NCBI RefSeq assembly: GCF_026261605.1
Contig: NZ_CP102486.1
Span: forward strand, 1,302,001 to 1,366,000
Source of the DNA: Dechloromonas sp. A34
GTDB lineage: Bacteria > Pseudomonadota > Gammaproteobacteria > Burkholderiales > Rhodocyclaceae
Reading direction: 5' to 3'
DNA: 64,000 bases
Part shown: positions 17,386-26,995 of the stretch, in pieces
Layout: each line of letters starts with the position of its first letter
Numbering within the stretch: position 1 is the first letter of the stretch
The notes under the pieces: model-generated
What the model was told of the DNA's origin: nothing
Database searches by the model: none
Seen by the model: only the letters and a program-made list of their open reading frames with translations
Program-made: the position numbers and the translations under genes

Positions 17386-17984
17386 TTGTTTCCGCTCGAG
17401 CGACGGATGGTGATCCATTGCAATTCGCACTCGGCAGCCAGTTGAGGCTGTGCCGCGCGCCCTTCGCCAGAATTGGCGAGCGGTGAAAGTTTGCAACTGC
17501 GGACGAGGACGAGTGCCTTGGCCTCACGTCTGACCCGGGCCAGGAAATTGAGCAGGTCTTCTTCGTGGAGTAACCGGAGTTGCAGGCGCATGGGGCTGGC
17601 GAAGTAAGCATAGGCGACCCCGTTGACGTTTTCCAGAGTCTTTTGGACGCCGATTTCGTAGCTCATGCCGGGGAGTCGCATGTCGTTCTGGATCTGGCGC
17701 AGCATTTCGGTCCAGTCGAGGCGCTTCTCCTCGCCGATCACGCCGGCGCTTTGCATCTGCTGGAAAATCTGGGCCCTTTCCTTGAGTTCCTGTTCTTCGG
17801 TACGCACCTGGCGCAGGCGTTGTTCAATCTGGGTTTTGCGGCTGTCGGCGGTATTGCGCTCAAGTGCGGCCCGTTCCGCATCGCGTACGCTCCACCAGCC
17901 GATCAGGCCGGCCAGAATGAGCAGGACGAAGGCCCCGAGCAGGGGCAGGCGAAGTTTGACGAGATCGCGGCGGACGAATTTCAT
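17382..17984 (-). CDS. PilO/MshJ-like pilus assembly protein
   Basis: A 200-residue protein with a short cytoplasmic N-terminus, one membrane helix (residues ~13–31), a coiled coil (~34–75) and a small periplasmic domain. This is the layout of PilO/MshJ, which with PilN links the cytoplasmic ring to the secretin. It overlaps both neighbouring genes by four bases. The sequence is not diagnostic, so the assignment leans on topology and order. Confidence 0.7.
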   Translation of the reverse strand: MKFVRRDLVKLRLPLLGAFVLLILAGLIGWWSVRDAERAALERNTADSRKTQIEQRLRQVRTEEQELKERAQIFQQMQSAGVIGEEKRLDWTEMLRQIQNDMRLPGMSYEIGVQKTLENVNGVAYAYFASPMRLQLRLLHEEDLLNFLARVRREAKALVLVRSCKLSPLANSGEGRAAQPQLAAECELQWITIRRSSGNK

Positions 17985-19495
17985 GGCCCGATCTTTCGGA
18001 TAATTTCGACGGCAAACTGGCGGGGCTTGGCGTTGTCTTCCTCGCTGTCGCCGCCGCGCAGGGCGCGCCCGGATTCCATATCGAAGGGCTGTTGCAGAAT
18101 ATTCACGGCGCAGGCCGGATCGCTGCGCAGAATTTCGGCGAACTGCTCGAAGCTGGCAAGGATTTGCCGGGGGCTGGCATTGCCCGATACCCGGATCGCG
18201 CCACGGACGGTGGTGACCTCATCGCTGCCATCGATGCTTGCCGTCTTGCTCACGCCAGCGGCGCTGATTTTCCACTCTAGTCCTTCCAGCGTCACGCCCG
18301 GCATCTGGTTCAGCGCAAGGCTGAGATGACGGTAGGCCTGGTCGGGCAGGCGCTGCTGGCGACTGAGGTCGGCATGGCGCGATGTCAGCCGGCGCAGGGT
18401 TTCGTTGTCGATACCCAGTTGCGGGAAAGTGGCCGAGATTTCCTGATAGCGCCAGTTGAGGTCGGCTTCGCTGAGTTTCAGCGCCTCCGCTTCGGTGCGC
18501 AGGGTGTGGGCGGTGTAGGTTTCCCTGGCCGCGAAGAGCAGGCTGCCGAGCAGGGCGATCAGGCCGACGGCGACGATGCCCTGGCGAATCTGCGAGAGCC
18601 GAAAGTCATGGCGGTGTGTTTCGCCGGCGAACTGTTGCCTGGGGGGATTCGTGGCCAGTAGATGAAGAAACAGGAAATCGCTGCGATTGTCTTCCGGTGG
18701 CGTGTGCAAACCGAGTTTTTCGGCTGCTGCCTGGTTGTCGATGATGGCATAGGTCAGGTGGCCATGATCCGGACAGGCTTTCTCGATGGCCGGGATGGCC
18801 GGCGGGGAGGCGACGATAAAGACGGGCAGGGATTCGTCGCGCCCGACCAGGCGCTGGCCGACCAGGTATTGGTGCAGCTTGCCGGCTTCGGCGGCGAGAG
18901 CGCTGGCGATGCCGGCGATGCTGCTGTCGGTAACCGGGGCCATCCGGGAAAAGATGGTTTGGCCATCGACCAGGAAGCTCTCGCGAATCGAATGGTCCTG
19001 CGTGCTCAGCAATAGGCAGCGACTGGCCGGTTGGCCGAGCTGTTTCAGCAGTTGCCCGCCGAGCTGGGCGACGGTATACAGGCCGGTCAGCGGGGCTTCG
19101 GCGCTGTTGATGCGCTGCAGCCAGGGCTCGACATGCGCCGGATTGGTCAGCGCCGAGATCAGCAGCTTTTCGTTTTTGCGGCGGATTTTTTCGAAGCCTA
19201 GCGAAAACGCGGTGGCCAGTGGGGTGCCAAGAAAGTGCTGGCCGATCCGGCGGGCGATCAGCGCCTGGCGGTCGCGGCCCTGCAGGAAGGGAATGGTTTC
19301 GAGGACATGGCCTTCTTCGGCGATATTGGCGAGCACTGAAAAATGGCTACGCCGATGATTCGCGAGATAGGTCGCGAATTGGGCCAGGCCTTCGTCGCCG
19401 TTCTCGAACACGCCCTCGGCTAGCAGGCGGCCATGCCGCCAGGCATAAGCCGTGAGACGGTGGGTGTTGAGATAGAGCAGGCGGCGGGCGTTCAC
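17981..19495 (-). CDS. PilM/PilN-like fused pilus assembly protein
   Basis: A 504-residue protein. Residues ~1–270 look like an actin-fold PilM/GspL cytoplasmic domain. A membrane helix at ~308–330 and a coiled, periplasmic PilN-like part follow (ending SFEQFAEILRSDPACAVNIL). MSHA loci usually encode these as MshI and a neighbour, so a single chain is notable. It lies between the GspF and PilO-like genes with four-base overlaps. Role: inner-membrane platform of the pilus motor, inferred. Confidence 0.72.
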   Translation of the reverse strand: MNARRLLYLNTHRLTAYAWRHGRLLAEGVFENGDEGLAQFATYLANHRRSHFSVLANIAEEGHVLETIPFLQGRDRQALIARRIGQHFLGTPLATAFSLGFEKIRRKNEKLLISALTNPAHVEPWLQRINSAEAPLTGLYTVAQLGGQLLKQLGQPASRCLLLSTQDHSIRESFLVDGQTIFSRMAPVTDSSIAGIASALAAEAGKLHQYLVGQRLVGRDESLPVFIVASPPAIPAIEKACPDHGHLTYAIIDNQAAAEKLGLHTPPEDNRSDFLFLHLLATNPPRQQFAGETHRHDFRLSQIRQGIVAVGLIALLGSLLFAARETYTAHTLRTEAEALKLSEADLNWRYQEISATFPQLGIDNETLRRLTSRHADLSRQQRLPDQAYRHLSLALNQMPGVTLEGLEWKISAAGVSKTASIDGSDEVTTVRGAIRVSGNASPRQILASFEQFAEILRSDPACAVNILQQPFDMESGRALRGGDSEEDNAKPRQFAVEIIRKIGP

Positions 19496-20691
19496 GTTTT
19501 GATCTTGCTGATGACGTCGTAGATGGGGCCGAGGACTGACAGCATAATCCAGCCGAGCAGGGCGCCCATGAAAAGTGTCAGCATCGGCTCGATCAGGGCT
19601 TGCGCCTTGCTAACCGATTCCTTGACGTCGCGGGTGTAGAAGTAGCTGACGTTGAGAAGGGCCTTGTCGAGGCCGCCGGTGTTTTCGCCAACCCGCAACA
19701 TGCGCACGATGAGCGGCGGAAACAGCCCGACATCGTGGAAGGCGGCGGCGACATTGCGCCCCTCGCGGATCGACTGTTCGACCCGTTGCAGGGCCTGGCG
19801 GACGACCCGGTTGCCGACGATGTCCTGGGTGGTGCGGATCGATTCGAGAATCGGGATGCCGGAGGCGTAGAGCATCGCGAAGGTATTGGCAAAACGCGAC
19901 AGGATGATCTTCTTGAGGATCGGGCCGACCACCGGCAGGCGCAGCTTGAAGCCGTCGAGGCGCAGCCGGGCCATGGGGTCGGTGCGGATCAGGAACTGAA
20001 TGATGGCAAAGGCGACGACGGGGGCGAGCAGGAAGAGGTACCAGAAATTGACCAGCAGGTCGGAGAAGAAGAACAGAACCTGGGTCTGCAGCGGCAGCAC
20101 CTGCCCCATGTTCTTCACGAAGAGCTTGAGCTGCGGCACCATGTAGATCATCAGGAAGAAAGTGGCGGCGAGCACGACGGTGGCGACAAAAGCCGGGTAC
20201 ATCAGCAGTTTCTTGGTGTGCGAGGCCAGTTCGTCCTCCCACTTCAGCGATTCGGTCAGGCTGACCAGCACTTCCGGCAACTGGCCGCTCGACTCGCCGG
20301 CTCGCACCAGGTTGACGAAGACCTGGCTGAAGACGTCGGTATGGATGCCCATCGCCTGCGACAGCGTCTGGCCGCCTTCGATGTTTTCGATCAAAACGGC
20401 GATCACCTCGCGGAAACGTGGGTGCTCGATCGAGTCGCGCAGGTCGGTCAGCCCGTCGAGGATGGGCACGCCGGCGCGGGCTAGCTGTTCGAGGTGAAAG
20501 CAGAAATTGATCAGTTCCGGGCGCGGTATGCCGCGAGTTCCGAACAGGGAACGGTGCTCCACCAGATTGCCGGTGACCAGATCGAGATCCATGCGCTTGA
20601 GGCGCATTTCGAGATCGACCAGATTGATCGCATCAAGCCGGCCGTAGGCCATTCTTCCCTCGGCGCTGACTGCCTTGTAGTCGAAAAGCAT
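19492..20691 (-). CDS. mshG: Type II secretion/pilus platform protein GspF (MshG-like)
   Basis: A 399-residue polytopic protein with two GspF domains (~65–190 and ~270–390). Signature segments are FCFHLEQLARAGVPILDGL, SGQLPEVL and the terminal 'LGWIMLSVLGPIYDVISKI'. The N-terminal 'FDYKAVSAEGR' is also typical. It lies between the GspE ATPase and the PilM/N-like gene, as in MSHA loci. It anchors the assembly ATPase. Confidence 0.92.
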   Translation of the reverse strand: MLFDYKAVSAEGRMAYGRLDAINLVDLEMRLKRMDLDLVTGNLVEHRSLFGTRGIPRPELINFCFHLEQLARAGVPILDGLTDLRDSIEHPRFREVIAVLIENIEGGQTLSQAMGIHTDVFSQVFVNLVRAGESSGQLPEVLVSLTESLKWEDELASHTKKLLMYPAFVATVVLAATFFLMIYMVPQLKLFVKNMGQVLPLQTQVLFFFSDLLVNFWYLFLLAPVVAFAIIQFLIRTDPMARLRLDGFKLRLPVVGPILKKIILSRFANTFAMLYASGIPILESIRTTQDIVGNRVVRQALQRVEQSIREGRNVAAAFHDVGLFPPLIVRMLRVGENTGGLDKALLNVSYFYTRDVKESVSKAQALIEPMLTLFMGALLGWIMLSVLGPIYDVISKIKT

Positions 20692-20693
20692 GG

Positions 20694-22400
20694 CTACATC
20701 CGGTCGGTCAGGTCGACGACGCGAGCCAGCTCTTCCAGCGAAGTCGTTCCATTGAGCACGCGGCGCAGGCCGTCGTCGGCCAGGGTAATGAAGCCCTGGG
20801 CCAGTGCGCGGCTGCGGATTTCATAGGTCGTCGCCCGGCGGGCGATCAGTTCGTCGAGGCCGGCGTCGATGCGCAGCAGTTCCATGATCGCGACCCGGCC
20901 GCGATAGCCCTGGAAATCGCAGAGTTCGCAGCCGGTCGGCCGGAACAGTACCGGGCGCGAACCTTCGGCCAGCGGGCCGAGCAGGCGGGCCTCGTGCGGT
21001 TCAGCATGGTAGGGCGACTTGCAGTGCTCGCAGAGGCGGCGGATCAAGCGCTGGGCGATGATGCCGATGATGTTGCCGGCCATGATGTCGGGCAGCACGC
21101 CGATATCGAGCAGGCGGGGCACGGCGCCGATTGCCGAGTTGGTGTGCAGGGTCGTATAGACCTGATGGCCGGTCATCGAGGCGCGGAAGGCCATTTCGGC
21201 GGTTTCGGCATCGCGGACTTCGCCGACCAGGATGACGTCCGGGTCCTGGCGCATCATCGAGCGGATGCCGTTGGCGAAATCGAGCTTGGCGTTCTCGGCG
21301 ACCGAGGTCTGGCGGACCAGGGTCATCGGGTATTCGACCGGGTCTTCGAGGGTCATGATGTGGATACCCTCGGCGTTGATGTGGTTGAGCACCGAGTAGA
21401 GCGTCGTCGTCTTGCCGCTGCCGGTCGGGCCGGTGACCAGGATGATGCCCTCTGGTCGGGAGATCATCAGCTTCAACTGGTGCAGGTGCTCCTCGGCGAG
21501 GCCAAGGTTTTCCAGCGGCACGATGCCTTTCTGGCGGTCGAGAATGCGCAGCACGATGTTCTCGCCATGGATGGTCGGCTGGCTGGCGACGCGAAAATCG
21601 ACGGGACGCCCTGAGACTGAAAGGCTGATGCGGCCGTCCTGCGGGGCGCGCATCTCGGCGATGTTCATGCCGGACAGCACCTTGATGCGGACCGTCATTG
21701 CCGGCCAGTAGGACTTATGCAGGGCGCGGATCTGGCGCAGCATGCCGTCGATCCGGTAGCGGATGCGCAGGAAATTGGCTTCCGGCTCGAAGTGGATGTC
21801 GGAGGCCTCGCGCTTGACGGCATCGGTGAGGATCGAGTCGATCAGCCGGACGACCGGCTGGCTGTATTCGTCGGCGGTCGTCGACAGGCTTTTCCAGTCG
21901 ATCTCGCCGGTTTCGATTTCATGCAGGATGCCGTCGATCGACAACTCGTGGCCGTAATACTGGTCAATGGCGCGGTCGATCTCGGACTCGCCGGCGAGCA
22001 GCGTCTCGATCTCGGCTCCGTCCTCGAGCAGCGTGCGTACGCGGTCGAGGCCGACGATATCGTTGATGTCCGAAATGGCCAGCGTCAGCCGCCGGCTTAG
22101 CCGGTCATAGTCGAGCGGCAACAGGTGATAGCGCTTGGCCAGGTCACGCGGCACCAGCTTCAGGGCCTGCGGGTCGATGACGGCGTGCGTCAGGTCAATA
22201 CTCTGCTTGCCCAGGCTTTCGGATAGCGCCTGGCGCAGCGTGGCTTCGGTGACAAACCCGAGCGAGACCAGCAACTTGCCGATTGGCTGGTTCTGCTTCA
22301 TCTGCTCGAGCAGCGCGATGCGTAACTGGTCTTCCGAGAGGATGCCCTCGGCGATCAGGATCTGGCCCAGCGGGCGGTGCTGCAATATCGAGGTGCTCAT
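20694..22400 (-). CDS. mshE: Type II/IV pilus assembly ATPase GspE (MshE-like)
   Basis: A 568-residue ATPase powering pilus extension. N-terminal GspE-II domains begin RPLGQILIAEGILSEDQL (a MshEN, c-di-GMP-binding type region). The motor has Walker A GPTGSGKTT, an Asp box (EDPVEY), Walker B 'DVILVGEVRD' and a tetracysteine zinc motif (LCEHC...CELC). I chose ATG 22400 (MSTSILQHR) because the longer frame is antisense-like sequence within the TPR gene. Binding of c-di-GMP is plausible for this family, and a diguanylate cyclase lies at 43789–46389. Confidence 0.92.
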   Translation of the reverse strand: MSTSILQHRPLGQILIAEGILSEDQLRIALLEQMKQNQPIGKLLVSLGFVTEATLRQALSESLGKQSIDLTHAVIDPQALKLVPRDLAKRYHLLPLDYDRLSRRLTLAISDINDIVGLDRVRTLLEDGAEIETLLAGESEIDRAIDQYYGHELSIDGILHEIETGEIDWKSLSTTADEYSQPVVRLIDSILTDAVKREASDIHFEPEANFLRIRYRIDGMLRQIRALHKSYWPAMTVRIKVLSGMNIAEMRAPQDGRISLSVSGRPVDFRVASQPTIHGENIVLRILDRQKGIVPLENLGLAEEHLHQLKLMISRPEGIILVTGPTGSGKTTTLYSVLNHINAEGIHIMTLEDPVEYPMTLVRQTSVAENAKLDFANGIRSMMRQDPDVILVGEVRDAETAEMAFRASMTGHQVYTTLHTNSAIGAVPRLLDIGVLPDIMAGNIIGIIAQRLIRRLCEHCKSPYHAEPHEARLLGPLAEGSRPVLFRPTGCELCDFQGYRGRVAIMELLRIDAGLDELIARRATTYEIRSRALAQGFITLADDGLRRVLNGTTSLEELARVVDLTDRM

Positions 22401-22407
22401 CGCTGCC

Positions 22408-23672
22408 TTAGGGCTGCCGCCCGGGCTGGAGTTCGGCCAGGCGCTTCCTGACCTGCTCGCGGTCGAAGGCCGCCGGCCGTCTTTCCGCCGCTTCGAGGGC
22501 CAGGCGGTAATGCTGGGCGGCGGGCTTGCCTTGCCGGATATGGTCGAGACTGACGGCCAGGTTGAACAGGTAGTCCGGATTGTCGCCTTCACCGGCAACC
22601 GCATTGAAATAGGACTGCTGTGCTTCGGACCAGCGTTGCTGGCGGGCGTACAGGTTGCCAAGCGCGAAATTGAGCGGCGCCGATTCGGGCTGGCCGGCAA
22701 GCAGGGTCTTCAGCCGACTTTCGGTTGTTTGCGGATCGGCCCCGGCGACAGCCCCGTTCAACACTGCCGCCTGGACGGCCGGGTCGCTCGGGTTGGCAAC
22801 CAGCGCCCGCTGATGCCAGCCTTCAGCGTCGGACGGGCGCCCCTGGCGTTGGGCGATGGCGCCCAGAGCGAGCAAGGCGTCGATATTGTTGGGGTCGCGT
22901 TGGAGTGCCTGCTCGAAATCGCGGCGGGCGAACTCCAGGTCGTTGCGTTGAATATTGGCGTGGCCGCGCAGCAGATTGGCATCCGGCTCGGGGCGGGTCC
23001 GCGTCAGGCGTATCGGCGACGTATCGGCGACCGCTTCGCGTTCGGTGGGGCGGGCGCGCGGCGGGCGGGGTGGGGGCGGCGCGAACTGCGGCGTTTCCGC
23101 AACTACTGGGGCTGCAGCCATCGCTTCTCCAGACGGGCTGGGGGTCGGTGCCTGGTAGGAAGGTGCGGCCAAAACCGTAGGGCTGGGGGCTGGGGCTGAG
23201 GTAACCGGCGGCCGTGACCCGGTTGGGGTCAAGGCGTTGTTGTTCATGCCTTGCAACTGGTACCAGACATAAGCCCCAATCGCGATGCCGGCGATGCCCA
23301 GGGTGCCCATTGCCAGCCAGAGTGGTCCCTTCGATGGCGGAATGGAGTGCTTGGCGGCGAAGGCGTTGCGTACGGCGGCACGGCTATCCGGCTTGGGTGC
23401 CTCCACGATGGCGGGGCTGGCTGCGGGGGCGTCGGGCGAGGCCGGGGCGGTTCGCCCGCTTGCGCGGCCTTGGCTAGATCGGCGTCTACGGCGTCAAGGT
23501 GTTTGGCCAAGTCTGGAAGCGGGCTGGTGGCGACCTTTGGTGCATCGGCGGCAACTGGTTCCAGACTCAAGGACTCGCCGGAGGGCAGATTGGCATCGCG
23601 CCCGGCGAGCGCCCGGGCGGCTTCCTGTTTGCTCGATTCGGCCCGTTTCAGGGCATCCATCAACAGGCTCAT
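22408..23672 (-). pseudogene. MshN-like TPR protein, apparent frameshift
   Basis: Two frames together make one MshN-like protein. The first (from ATG 23672) begins MSLLMDALKRAESSKQEA and runs to a Pro-rich linker. The second (seen from 23406 but open to ~23450) carries the linker, a membrane helix (PLWLAMGTLGIAGIAIGAYV) and several TPR repeats. Adding one C to the CCCC run (GGGG at 23444–23447 on the plus strand) joins them as ...GEPPPASPDAP.... The TPR part looks undamaged. Either the gene is newly broken or the base was missed in sequencing. It lies between mshL and mshE, the expected place. Confidence 0.75.
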
Positions 23673-23681
23673 TCCCGACCC

Positions 23682-25517
23682 TCAGCGACTCGGCACAATA
23701 TTGAACGGTTGCGCTTCGTTCGGTTGCTTGAAGAAGCTGTCGCCAGGCAGGAAAGCGCGCATGCCGGCGTAGTCACCATCCAGACTGGCGTCCTTGATGA
23801 CAACCGGGCGTATGAAAATAACCAATTCGGATTTTTTTGTTGCATTGTCGCGCTTGGTTACTAGTTCGCCAGCCAGTGGGATTTGGCCGAGCAGAGGCAT
23901 GCGTCCAGTGCTGTAGTCAATTCGATCTTCCATCAAACCGCCAAGAACAGCGATGTCGCCACTGCCTACACGCATTACGGATTCAATTTCTCTAGTACGG
24001 ATTTGGGGCACGAAATTTGGAACATAGGGCTGACCAGTCACACGAAGATTTGGGTTGGGGTCTTCCTTTAGGTCGACGATGCCCGAGATGGTTGGCCTTA
24101 CGTTGAGAATTACAACGTCGTTGTCGCTAACCTGTGGAGTCACTGACATGACCAAGCCAACAGAAACAGACTGTGGTGTAGTAGTGGTGCTTGTAACGGG
24201 TTGGCCACCTGATACGTTTGACGGGGTTAGGTCCGATTTGACACTGAAATACACAAAATTCTCAACAACCTTTAGCAGCGCGGTTTGGTTGTTAAGTACT
24301 GACAGACGAGGACTGGAGAGAACCTTTGCTGTTCCAAACGATTGAAGAAGGTCTACTGCAGCAACTAAGTTCAAAGGCTTGTCTAGTTGCTTTAGTATTA
24401 ACCCGAAAGCAGAGTTTGCTGTGTCGGTAATGCTACTGCCTGCCGGGCGGGTGACCGAGAATCCTGATCCGCTGGCTCTGAAACGGCTCCAATCAATTCC
24501 TTGCTTATAACCATCGGACAACTCCACCTCGACTATGGTCGTCTCGATCAGTACCTGGCGCCTTGCCGAGTGGATCACTCGATCGATGAACTCCTGAATC
24601 CTTTCATGTTGCCGGCCGGTGGCTCGCACGGTGATGACACCACTTTCCGCATTCACTATGACCGAAGCTGCCTCGCGGAAGGTGTTGCGGTGTACGACGG
24701 TGTTGCCGATTGCTTGACTGTTCGAACCCGGGGTCGGGTAAGCCTGGAGGGCGTTGGCGATGGCCTGTGCCGCGCGCTGGCCGCTACCTTGTGGAAGGGC
24801 GGCGGTACCGGTGGCGCTCTGAGTGGTGGTCTGTTCGACAACGGTTTCGCTTGAGCCTTCTGGAAAAATTTTGTCAGTTTCGCGCAGGATGTCCTTGATG
24901 TTCCTTTCCAGCGATTCCCAGAACTGATTTTTCGAGGCATTTTCGATGCGGGTGCTGGAGACATTGCCCCCGGCGTTGCCGGATCCACTACTAGCACCGC
25001 TCGCGCCCGGCACGCCGGTGGCAATCTGGGTGTTGGTCGAGACAGTACCAATGACATTCCGCGAAATATTCACGTAATCGACCTTGTAGTGCTTCAGGAA
25101 GGGCGAATCGGGCATTACAGCCAGATTCGGGCCGTCGAGTTCGAAGCGCATATCAACCTGCTTCCCGATCCGGGTCAGCAGTTGCGGCAGGGTCTGATCA
25201 ATGGCGTTCAGCGAAACGACGCCGGTGATGCCAGGGTGGATGTCGACATTGACCTTGGCATCCCGGGCAAGCGCGAACAGGAGGTCGCGCACCTGAACGT
25301 TGTTGACGACGACGCTGTAGGTTTCGGCCTTGGGGGTGGCCTGCGGCTTGGGCAAAGCCAGGGATTGCTGCACTGGGGCTGGAATGCTGCCGGTCGACGT
25401 TGCCGGCGGGGTGTTCTCGGAACTGATGTGCCCCTTCAAGGGTTCGCGCTGAGCGGGGGCCGCGCAGGCGGCTAGCAACAGGGAGAGCAGCGTCGCGCTG
25501 ATAAAACCGATTTTCAT
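23682..25517 (-). CDS. mshL: MSHA-type pilus secretin MshL
   Basis: A 611-residue outer-membrane secretin. The lipoprotein signal ends LLLAAC (Cys ~18). An STN-like domain (VVVNNVQVRDLLFALARDAKVNVDIHPGI) is followed by secretin N0/N1-type regions and a Ser/Gly-rich linker. The secretin pore domain has ETTIVEVELSDGYKQGIDW and 'VLSSPRLSVLNNQTALLKV', and ends with RTREIESVMRVGSGDIAVLGG. The region from ~24050 to 25060 has unusually low GC for the window, which may mark a fast-evolving segment. A 100-base gap separates it from mshM. Confidence 0.92.
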   Translation of the reverse strand: MKIGFISATLLSLLLAACAAPAQREPLKGHISSENTPPATSTGSIPAPVQQSLALPKPQATPKAETYSVVVNNVQVRDLLFALARDAKVNVDIHPGITGVVSLNAIDQTLPQLLTRIGKQVDMRFELDGPNLAVMPDSPFLKHYKVDYVNISRNVIGTVSTNTQIATGVPGASGASSGSGNAGGNVSSTRIENASKNQFWESLERNIKDILRETDKIFPEGSSETVVEQTTTQSATGTAALPQGSGQRAAQAIANALQAYPTPGSNSQAIGNTVVHRNTFREAASVIVNAESGVITVRATGRQHERIQEFIDRVIHSARRQVLIETTIVEVELSDGYKQGIDWSRFRASGSGFSVTRPAGSSITDTANSAFGLILKQLDKPLNLVAAVDLLQSFGTAKVLSSPRLSVLNNQTALLKVVENFVYFSVKSDLTPSNVSGGQPVTSTTTTPQSVSVGLVMSVTPQVSDNDVVILNVRPTISGIVDLKEDPNPNLRVTGQPYVPNFVPQIRTREIESVMRVGSGDIAVLGGLMEDRIDYSTGRMPLLGQIPLAGELVTKRDNATKKSELVIFIRPVVIKDASLDGDYAGMRAFLPGDSFFKQPNEAQPFNIVPSR

Positions 25518-25618
25518 CGGGCTTTGCCTTGTTTGTACGGATTAATCACATATTTCTGAATAGCTAAATGATGCTAGCACGTAATTTGTGAAGGCGTCAT
25601 GGTTTGCCGGCGCCAAGC

Positions 25619-26995
25619 CTAGTGCAGTCGGCTGACTTGGCGTGGGAAGGGTTGGGCCGCTTTGATCGATTCGGGCAGAGCGAGCATGGCGGCGGCGGCG
25701 GCTTCGCGCGTCGGGTAGTCGCCATAGATCACGCCAACCCGGTCGTTGCCGGACAAGCTGGAGCGATAGGCGCGAAGTTCGGCCGGGTCGAGTACCTGGG
25801 CTGCGCGCGCCAGGAAACCCTCGATTTCACCGGTGTGTGAGGCTTCGGTGGCTAGCAGCTGGATGAAATAGTGCTGGCGCGGCGCACTTTCTATCCAGCT
25901 GTCGTATTGGGCGAAGTGCTGGCGGGTCAGTTGGCCAAACCGAATGTTGGCAGGCGCTTCGGCGTTGCTGGATGCAACAGGGCGTAAAGGCGGGAAGGTC
26001 TTGGCAACAGGCTTGTCGGTGGCTGATTCGAGCGCTGGGCGGGGTTTCTCGCTGATGGCGGGGGCGGGCTGGCCGCTGAGCGAGCCGAGATTGAAGGCGC
26101 CGAGGAGCAGTAATGCAACGACGCCGCTGCCGACGATCCCCAGGAGCAGTTGTTTGGCCTTGAATGGCGCTGGCTGGCGGAGCGGGGTGAAACGGGCGTC
26201 GTGCGCGGCGATTCGAATTTCGGCGCTATCGACCTGGTGGCTGCCGCTCGAGTAAGCGGCGAGCAGGGACTTGTCGGCCAGGATGTTGATGCGTCGGGAG
26301 AGGCCTTCGGAGAGGTTGGCAATCTGTTTGACGGCGGCGTCGGTGAAGGGGTTGGGGCCGTGATAACCGGCGGCGCGCAGGCGGAATTCGATGTAGCTGG
26401 CAACGTCGTCCTGCTTGAGCGGGGCCAGGTTGAAATGCTGGGTGATCCGTTCGCGCAACTGGCGCATATCGTTGGCGGACAGTCGTTCATCCAGTTCGGG
26501 CTGGGCAAAGAGAGCGATCTGCAGCAGCTTGTTGGCCTTCGATTCCAGATTGGAGAGCAGGCGGATTTCTTCGAGCGACTCGGCCGGCATGGCGTGGGCT
26601 TCGTCGATCAGCATGACGACTCGCTTGCCGGCAGCGTAGCGTTCAATCAGTGCGTCCTGGAGGGCACGGGTCAGCGAATGGGTGGCCTTGCCGTCGGTTG
26701 GGACGCCAAGCTCGTCGGCGATGGCGCCGAGAATTTCCTGACGGGAGAGCGAGGGATTCGCCAGGTAGAGCGTTTCGACATTGGCCGGCAGTCGTTCGAG
26801 CAGCATGCGGCAGAGCATGGTCTTGCCGCTGCCGACTTCACCGGTGACCTTGACGATGCCTTCGTCCTGGGTAATGGCGTAGATCAGGGCATCGAGCGTT
26901 GGGCCACGGTTGGCGCCGGAGAAAAAGAAATCGGTATGCGGGGTGATGCGGAACGGCGGTTCGCGCAGTCCGAAGTGTTCAAGGTAAAGGCTCAC
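25619..26995 (-). CDS. mshM: MshM/ExeA-like AAA ATPase
   Basis: A 458-residue ATPase of the ExeA/MshM group. The start 'LEHFGLREPPFRITPHTDFFF' is diagnostic; Walker A is GEVGSGKTM and Walker B is VVMLIDEAHAMP. A membrane helix lies at ~273–295, then a Pro-rich linker and a C-terminal SPOR-like segment (YFIQLLATEASHTGEIEGFL). The SPOR-like end suggests peptidoglycan contact, helping the secretin cross the wall, as ExeA does. It overlaps the response regulator by four bases. Confidence 0.88.
   Translation of the reverse strand: MSLYLEHFGLREPPFRITPHTDFFFSGANRGPTLDALIYAITQDEGIVKVTGEVGSGKTMLCRMLLERLPANVETLYLANPSLSRQEILGAIADELGVPTDGKATHSLTRALQDALIERYAAGKRVVMLIDEAHAMPAESLEEIRLLSNLESKANKLLQIALFAQPELDERLSANDMRQLRERITQHFNLAPLKQDDVASYIEFRLRAAGYHGPNPFTDAAVKQIANLSEGLSRRINILADKSLLAAYSSGSHQVDSAEIRIAAHDARFTPLRQPAPFKAKQLLLGIVGSGVVALLLLGAFNLGSLSGQPAPAISEKPRPALESATDKPVAKTFPPLRPVASSNAEAPANIRFGQLTRQHFAQYDSWIESAPRQHYFIQLLATEASHTGEIEGFLARAAQVLDPAELRAYRSSLSGNDRVGVIYGDYPTREAAAAAMLALPESIKAAQPFPRQVSRLH

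Noticed and set aside
22401..22700. N-terminal extension of the GspE-like ATPase
   Set aside because: It is out-of-frame translation of the TPR gene; conserved sequence begins at ATG 22400.
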